Shown here piece by piece: positions 23,119 to 26,954 of a stretch of 26,954 nt of DNA. Position numbers and translations under genes: made by a program. Where the stretch lies: assembly GCA_964396115.1 (NCBI GenBank), contig CAYNDL010000009.1, forward strand, positions 1 to 26,954. The letters are read 5' to 3'. Below the pieces are notes generated by a model, which did no database searches, was not told where the DNA came from, and saw only the letters and a list, made by a program, of their open reading frames with translations. How positions within the stretch are numbered: position 1 is the stretch's first letter; every line of letters starts with the position of its first letter. Origin of the DNA: CAYNDL01 sp964396115. GTDB lineage: Bacteria > Patescibacteriota > Andersenbacteria > UBA10190 > CAIZMI01.

Positions 23119-23937
23119 TCAAATATCTCTAGATTGTCTTTCTTGGTACAGGCGTTGTGCTTCTTCTGGGTCGGGAGCCTGTTTTGTCGCGTATTTGATC
23201 TGTTCAGCGTCTGGTTCTTGACTCTCGTTCGCTGCCATTGTTTCTGGCTTTGCGTCTTCTATATCTAGGTCATCAACATAGGGTAGACGTTGGTTACGTG
23301 AGGTGTCCGGATTATAAAGAGAATAGAAAAGTTCAATGATCTCCTGAGTATTTAATGGAACGAGCCGAACTCCTAGATTCCTAAGATTTGATGCAACTTG
23401 GTCAACTCGTTGCCAGAGCTGGTCTTTGTAACGTTCAAATTCTGTTTGAGTAAACGCGGATAAGCCACCACGGACTCTCAAGCCTTTCATAAACTTAGAG
23501 AACCCACTTTCCTCTTTGACCTGCTGTACAGCAAAAGGAATCACAATGTAAAAGTTTTTTGTCATAACATTTGAAACTTTTACTAACTCTTTAATGTACT
23601 CTTTGTATTCTTGTAGTTGTATTTTCATGAGTTCGCTATCCTGAGCCTCTTCTCGGACGTCCAATTCTTTTAGGTATGGCTTTATGTCAATCTGACGTGA
23701 GGTAACCAGTATTTGAATAGGAAAAGAGATGGAGTTAATAAAATCTTGATAGCCGAATATGATGGCATCCTGTTCTTGTTCACTTTTTAAGGCGAAGTTG
23801 AGGCTGCTTGCCATCAAGATGGCTCGAAATGAACCGTCACGTAATATAACGACACCGTCACGAATCTCGGCAATGTCTAGGTATTGCTGGGCAGAGTATT
23901 TAGTACTTTTCTTTTGTGTCAGTTGGGTATTTGCCAT
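23119..23937 (-). CDS. VirB4 N-terminal-domain protein, encoded separately
   Basis: A 272-residue protein that resembles the first third of VirB4/TrbE/TraC ATPases: YLDIAEIRDGVVILRDGSFR, then FINSISFPIQILVTSRQIDI and an alpha-helical KIQLQEYKEYIKELVKVSNV leading to KNFYIVIPF. It has no Walker motifs. The second half is acidic and Gln/Glu-rich (EPDAEQIKYATKQAPDPEEA). It ends with its own stop three bases before the ATPase gene, so the two probably form one functional unit in the cytoplasm at the membrane. An upstream 54-base gap with a palindrome separates it from PrgI. Confidence 0.75.
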   Translation of the reverse strand: MANTQLTQKKSTKYSAQQYLDIAEIRDGVVILRDGSFRAILMASSLNFALKSEQEQDAIIFGYQDFINSISFPIQILVTSRQIDIKPYLKELDVREEAQDSELMKIQLQEYKEYIKELVKVSNVMTKNFYIVIPFAVQQVKEESGFSKFMKGLRVRGGLSAFTQTEFERYKDQLWQRVDQVASNLRNLGVRLVPLNTQEIIELFYSLYNPDTSRNQRLPYVDDLDIEDAKPETMAANESQEPDAEQIKYATKQAPDPEEAQRLYQERQSRDI

Positions 23938-23956
23938 AAAACGAACGTCACATACA

Positions 23957-23966
23957 AGTGTACACT
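23957..23966. promoter_or_regulatory. Perfect 10-base palindrome upstream of the VirB4 pair
   Basis: AGTGTACACT lies in the 54-base gap between prgI and the VirB4 N-terminal gene, the only real gap inside this operon apart from the pilin promoter. It could be an operator or a processing site; no -10/-35 pair is convincing beside it. Confidence 0.25.
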
Positions 23967-23991
23967 ATTCTCCCCTTGCTCTCTATGGTGT

Positions 23992-24474
23992 TTAAGACTT
24001 CTCAAAACCCGGAGGTGAGGGGGCGTCTTCGTTCACAGTGTGTCCGGCTGTATCGAGAATACGAGCTAGTTTTTGGATCCTAGTTTCGTCGAAAGCTTTC
24101 TTCACGGGTGTCCCGGGGGTTGTTTTACTGTCACTCTTCTCTTCTTTGGCCAAGTCTTGTCTCTTCAGTGAAATGTTTTCGGCTTCCCAGCGTCTCTCCC
24201 AAATGAAAGTTTTGCCTGTAAGGAAGTAGTGGGCAATGGCATACAGGTACCACATGAATGATCGGCCATTAACCTTATAAAAAGCCAATAGAGCTGTGAA
24301 AACTAGAATAGGAATAGCGAGAATTATCGTTACTTGTGGAGGTAGCGGAGAAACCCAGAGGCCTCCGATAATAAGAAAGGCGACCACAAACATAATGAAC
24401 TGTTTGGCAGAAAACGGGCCAAATATCTTATCATCTACGTCAACGAATTGTGGAACTTGGTATTGTTGGGGCAT
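23992..24474 (-). CDS. PrgI-family protein (VirB3-like inner-membrane component)
   Basis: A 160-residue protein opening with YQVPQFVDVDDKIFGPFSAK, the PrgI family signature, followed by two close hydrophobic segments (about 24-41 and 47-65) and a Trp/Tyr-rich amphipathic region (MWYLYAIAHYFLTGKTFIW). PrgI proteins are small inner-membrane parts that precede VirB4 in Gram-positive and Patescibacteria secretion/conjugation loci and play the part of VirB3. The C-terminal 60 residues are charged and soluble. It starts two bases after the stop of the preceding paralogue gene, without a Shine-Dalgarno. Confidence 0.88.
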   Translation of the reverse strand: MPQQYQVPQFVDVDDKIFGPFSAKQFIMFVVAFLIIGGLWVSPLPPQVTIILAIPILVFTALLAFYKVNGRSFMWYLYAIAHYFLTGKTFIWERRWEAENISLKRQDLAKEEKSDSKTTPGTPVKKAFDETRIQKLARILDTAGHTVNEDAPSPPGFEKS

Positions 24475-24476
24475 TT

Positions 24477-25067
24477 TTAGCGCTTAATTGGTGGGGGTGT
24501 TGGTGGGAGTCCATTTGGATCTTCTCCTTTTTTCCGTAAGTCCACTATGTTTTTGGACGGCTTGTTTATGGTATAGGACGAATCGCTCTCCGGACTTTCT
24601 GATTCCTTGTTGAGTGTTTCGAGGGGCCGACCTGAAAAACGTGCTGGTTCCGGTTGCGTGCCGTGTTTCTTGTCGAATAGTCGAGATATTTGGAAATAGT
24701 TGGGAGAGATAAATTCCTCCGTAAGTTTTTGGACAAGTTTTTGGGTGATAATCTCTGGTGTCCCAAGAATATTCTGTAGGGTTTCCCGCAGCTCCCTAGC
24801 GTTCCTGTCCCCTGCTGTTATTTCCCGGACGATCCTCGCTACCTGCCTGGTGTTATCGTCTGAAAGGTTAAAGGAACGGCAAAGAAGGTAAATTTTTGCA
24901 GAAGTTTTATCATCCCATAGTAAAGACCTTATATTTTCTGGGATCATGCCCAAGTCCTCTTTTGTTATTTCTGAGTCGGTTCCAGCGTCGACACCAATGG
25001 GATTGGCGTTCAAAAACATCCACCATTCTGCTCTTTCTTCTTCTGTCATGTTTTCTTCGATAGTCAT
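24477..25067 (-). CDS. Unrecognised acidic protein, paralogue A, in the secretion operon
   Basis: No known family is recognised. The 196-residue product has no signal peptide or membrane helix. Its first about 135 residues align along their length with the 144-residue product of the gene just upstream: AEWWMFLNANPIGVD matches AEMWLFLNASPMGVD, and EEFISPNYFQI matches KTLISPNYFQI. Between these are several amphipathic helices (VARIVREITAG; ITQKLVQKLTEE). The extra C-terminal tail is polar and ends in a proline-rich TPPPIKR, possibly a docking peptide. It overlaps its paralogue by ATGA and precedes prgI by two bases, so it is likely a cytoplasmic partner of this apparatus. The start at MTIEEN lacks a Shine-Dalgarno; the second methionine (residue 7) is an alternative. 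Confidence 0.75.
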   Translation of the reverse strand: MTIEENMTEEERAEWWMFLNANPIGVDAGTDSEITKEDLGMIPENIRSLLWDDKTSAKIYLLCRSFNLSDDNTRQVARIVREITAGDRNARELRETLQNILGTPEIITQKLVQKLTEEFISPNYFQISRLFDKKHGTQPEPARFSGRPLETLNKESESPESDSSYTINKPSKNIVDLRKKGEDPNGLPPTPPPIKR

Positions 25068-25498
25068 GTTTTTGTTTTATTTGAATTTTGAGTTTTCTTT
25101 CTATTAAGCATGTGGACTATCTGGAAATAATTTGGGCTGATGAGAGTCTTTGTTAAAGTAGCTGATATTTTTTGGGCAACTTCCTTGTCTAAGCCCAAGC
25201 GTTCAGAAATCATATCCGTGATTTTTGCCGGATCGGCCTTGCCGAACCCTATCTCTTTAATAATTCTCGCTAAATCCGTAATCTGGCTGTCATCCAAGTT
25301 GTTATTTTTTCCGGTCAAATAAATAAAAGCCGCAGTTTTATTGTCACTCAACATTGCGTGAACATTCTCCGGTAATTCGGCTATTTCTTCTGCTGTTGGT
25401 GATCCGTCTTTTTCTGAATCCACGCCCATGGGGCTCGCATTAAGAAATAACCACATCTCAGCCTTTTCAGTTTCTTCATCTTTTAAATAATCAGACAT
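25064..25498 (-). CDS. Unrecognised acidic protein, paralogue B, in the secretion operon
   Basis: A 144-residue soluble, acidic, mostly helical protein of unknown family. It shares with paralogue A the N-terminal W-x-FLNAxPxGVD motif, a middle pattern of D-x-K-T-(A/S)-A-x-IYL (DNKTAAFIYLTGKNNNLDD), and the SPNYFQI motif followed by a basic end. It lacks the proline-rich tail of A. Its ATG shares one base with the TAA stop of the VirB6-like gene (TAATG) and its own stop overlaps the ATG of A. The pair looks like a tandem duplication that has diverged. Helical repeats of this sort could bind an ATPase or substrate, but nothing in the sequence proves this. Confidence 0.75.
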   Translation of the reverse strand: MSDYLKDEETEKAEMWLFLNASPMGVDSEKDGSPTAEEIAELPENVHAMLSDNKTAAFIYLTGKNNNLDDSQITDLARIIKEIGFGKADPAKITDMISERLGLDKEVAQKISATLTKTLISPNYFQIVHMLNRKKTQNSNKTKT

Positions 25499-26954
25499 TA
25501 CGATGGCATGTTAAAATTTCTATCTCCTGGCTGGATTATAGGACTTGTGCCGGATGTTGTCCTCGGTGTGTCTTTATCAGTGCCGCCGACCTTTTCTGCC
25601 CACTTAACTAGTGTTTGCTCGCTTGGCTTTAGACTGTCACCTTGTTTTCTCAGGTCGCTAACAATGTCTTTGGCCTTATCTTCCAGTTCTGGATTCTCAA
25701 TCGCTGCGCTATATTGGTTTTTTGTAAGAGGGGTTCTAATTCCAATACTCCTGGCAAAGTCGAGATGTTCAGCCTTAACATTTCTTGAGAAATCTTCACC
25801 AGACATCTTGCGAAGCGCTTTTCCGAGATCCTTCTTGATGTCATCTTTCTTCGGGTGGGTGCCAGCATTTGCTTTTGTTGCGTTGTGTTTATTAAGAATT
25901 GCGGATACCGGATCGGCTTTCTCCCAGGCCTTCTGGACTTTCTCTTTGTAGTCACCCTTAGGTGCCATCTTCATGGCCATTGGGAATTCTTCTGGTTTCA
26001 GCTCACCCTTCTCTGCTAACTCCATAGCAGCACCAGCATTGCCGCGCTGCATTGCCGCACGTAGTTCTTCCACTCCTTGTCCTTTAAGTGCTTTTTGCTG
26101 ACCGGCAACTTGGTCACGGTGTTCCTGGAAAGCGTCAGCACGCTTGACCATTTGCCCCATAGCTCGGGCTCCCCTCATGGCACCACCTAAGTAAGGGGTT
26201 CTACCGGCCAATGTTCCGGCACCCTTGATTGCTTCCTTCCCAGCCTTACCAGCTGCTGCAGCTGTAACCCGGGCGGGCATTGTTCCCACTCGTACTCCCT
26301 TACCAACTATATTTTTGCCCCAACCGATGGAGGAATTGGCTAGTTGTATTCCCATCTGTTTTGAAACGCCCATCGCAACCACCATGAATGCAGAAACAAA
26401 AAACATATCGAAAAGGGCAGCACCTAAATTCGCTAATTCTTGGTTACCTCCGGCGACTGCTTTCAGTTCTGCTGTTGATCCAGATGATGTAAATATACTG
26501 GCGATGGTATTACCCTTCTGAATGTTGCCCGCAACGTTAATCGCTAGTACCAGGAAAAAGAAAACTGCAGGAAGATAGAAAGTGTATTGTATAAAATAAT
26601 TCCACCACATACCGGCGTATTTTTCTGCTTTCGGAATGACCGAAAATACAAAAGGTACGGGAGAGAGCATACAGAGCATCGCCAAGGCGACGACCCGGAC
26701 TGTAAGGGTTACGGCGAGCATTATTAATGCCACAGTGAACATGGCAATGAAGATAACAAAAATAACGTTTTTAAATACGAGCCCGACATTGTCAGAGAAG
26801 TGTGTAGACCACACATCAACATTAGTGAAACCCCCACCCCCTGCCCGGCTCCATGTGCTTAGCCCGAAAAATCCAGACTTAGTACTGTACTCGAATGTTA
26901 GGCCAGTGAGCTGGGCAGCCTTCGCTAAACTACAAGTGATTGATCTTCCTTGGG
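25498..26954 (-). CDS. VirB6/TrbL-like membrane protein, 5' end outside the window
   Basis: The reading frame is open to the right edge, so the gene is partial; a GTG at 26812-26814 is an internal codon and the 46 residues before it (ending GGGGFTNVDV) are in frame. The visible part has a hydrophobic core with several helices: VIFVIFIAMFTVALIMLAV, VVALAMLCMLSPVPFVFSVI, FYLPAVFFFLVLAINVAG and a last one near FDMFFVSAFMVVAMGV. The LCMLSPVPF and MWWNYFIQY segments are typical of VirB6/TrbL proteins, the polytopic channel part of type IV secretion systems. After the last helix comes a long soluble, charged, Ala/Lys-rich helical tail of about 270 residues ending in a disordered Thr/Pro/Ser segment. 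It heads the visible part of the operon. Confidence 0.82.
   Translation of the reverse strand, partial: QGRSITCSLAKAAQLTGLTFEYSTKSGFFGLSTWSRAGGGGFTNVDVWSTHFSDNVGLVFKNVIFVIFIAMFTVALIMLAVTLTVRVVALAMLCMLSPVPFVFSVIPKAEKYAGMWWNYFIQYTFYLPAVFFFLVLAINVAGNIQKGNTIASIFTSSGSTAELKAVAGGNQELANLGAALFDMFFVSAFMVVAMGVSKQMGIQLANSSIGWGKNIVGKGVRVGTMPARVTAAAAGKAGKEAIKGAGTLAGRTPYLGGAMRGARAMGQMVKRADAFQEHRDQVAGQQKALKGQGVEELRAAMQRGNAGAAMELAEKGELKPEEFPMAMKMAPKGDYKEKVQKAWEKADPVSAILNKHNATKANAGTHPKKDDIKKDLGKALRKMSGEDFSRNVKAEHLDFARSIGIRTPLTKNQYSAAIENPELEDKAKDIVSDLRKQGDSLKPSEQTLVKWAEKVGGTDKDTPRTTSGTSPIIQPGDRNFNMPS

Noticed and set aside
21226..23937. VirB4 pair as a frameshifted pseudogene
   Set aside because: Both halves have a plausible start and stop, a three-base gap and full motifs, and the N-terminal part has its own extra tail.
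26812..26814. GTG as the true start of the VirB6-like gene
   Set aside because: The frame stays open for 46 more codons to the window edge, so the gene more likely begins outside.
1..26954. Alternative genetic code with TGA read as glycine
   Set aside because: TGA ends many genes at the expected length, often within ATGA overlaps, and no conserved glycine position was seen coded by TGA.

Overview
The window looks like a chromosomal origin region from a member of the Patescibacteria (Candidate Phyla Radiation). The reasons are: small, tightly packed and overlapping genes; few Shine-Dalgarno sites; short core proteins such as YidC and a Jag without its N-terminal domain; a large envelope-polysaccharide locus; and a VirB4/PrgI/pilin type IV secretion-like operon with two unrecognised paralogues. 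TGA acts as a stop at many gene ends (for example 2884-2886, 7070-7072, 17231-17233), so this is the standard bacterial code and not the glycine-TGA code of Gracilibacteria/Absconditabacteria. The phylum is an inference from layout and protein character; no rRNA is present to confirm it.

Layout. 178-7398 (+): a run of six nearly contiguous genes, yebC, ruvC, a PKD-plus-seven-helix membrane protein, a RimK-like ATP-grasp ligase fused to a RimB-like aspartyl protease, a class A penicillin-binding protein, and a cyclic-di-AMP receptor of the DarA/PstA family. 7401-11556 (-): dciA-like, recF, dnaN and dnaA, with a DnaA-box cluster between dnaN and dnaA that is the best oriC candidate. 11784-13759 (+): rpmH, rnpA, yidD, yidC, jag, closed by a clear intrinsic terminator. 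13837-20540 (+): flippase, two family 2 glycosyltransferases, a glycosyltransferase fused to an O-antigen-ligase-like membrane domain, and a second ligase-like protein. 20528-26954 (-): a type IV secretion-like operon read from the right edge: VirB6-like (cut by the window), two paralogous acidic proteins, PrgI, a separate VirB4 N-terminal protein, VirB4 ATPase, a small membrane protein and a VirB2-like pilin.

How it fits together. The middle is the canonical replication-initiation block facing the rpmH-rnpA-yidD-yidC-jag translation and membrane-insertion block. Lines sampled by eye show the + strand C-rich over recF-dnaN and further left, roughly balanced across dnaA, and mostly G-rich to the right, as expected for an origin near dnaA. 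Left of it sits a cell-wall and peptide-ligation operon, and right of it a surface-polysaccharide and secretion/pilus region; both deal with the cell surface, which fits an epibiotic lifestyle (inference).

No stretch over 300 bases lacks a gene. The longest gaps are 9875-10146 (oriC candidate), 11557-11783 (dnaA/rpmH divergent control region), 1-177 and 16229-16384 (a second DnaA-box group). No tRNA, rRNA, CRISPR array, transposase or insertion sequence was seen.
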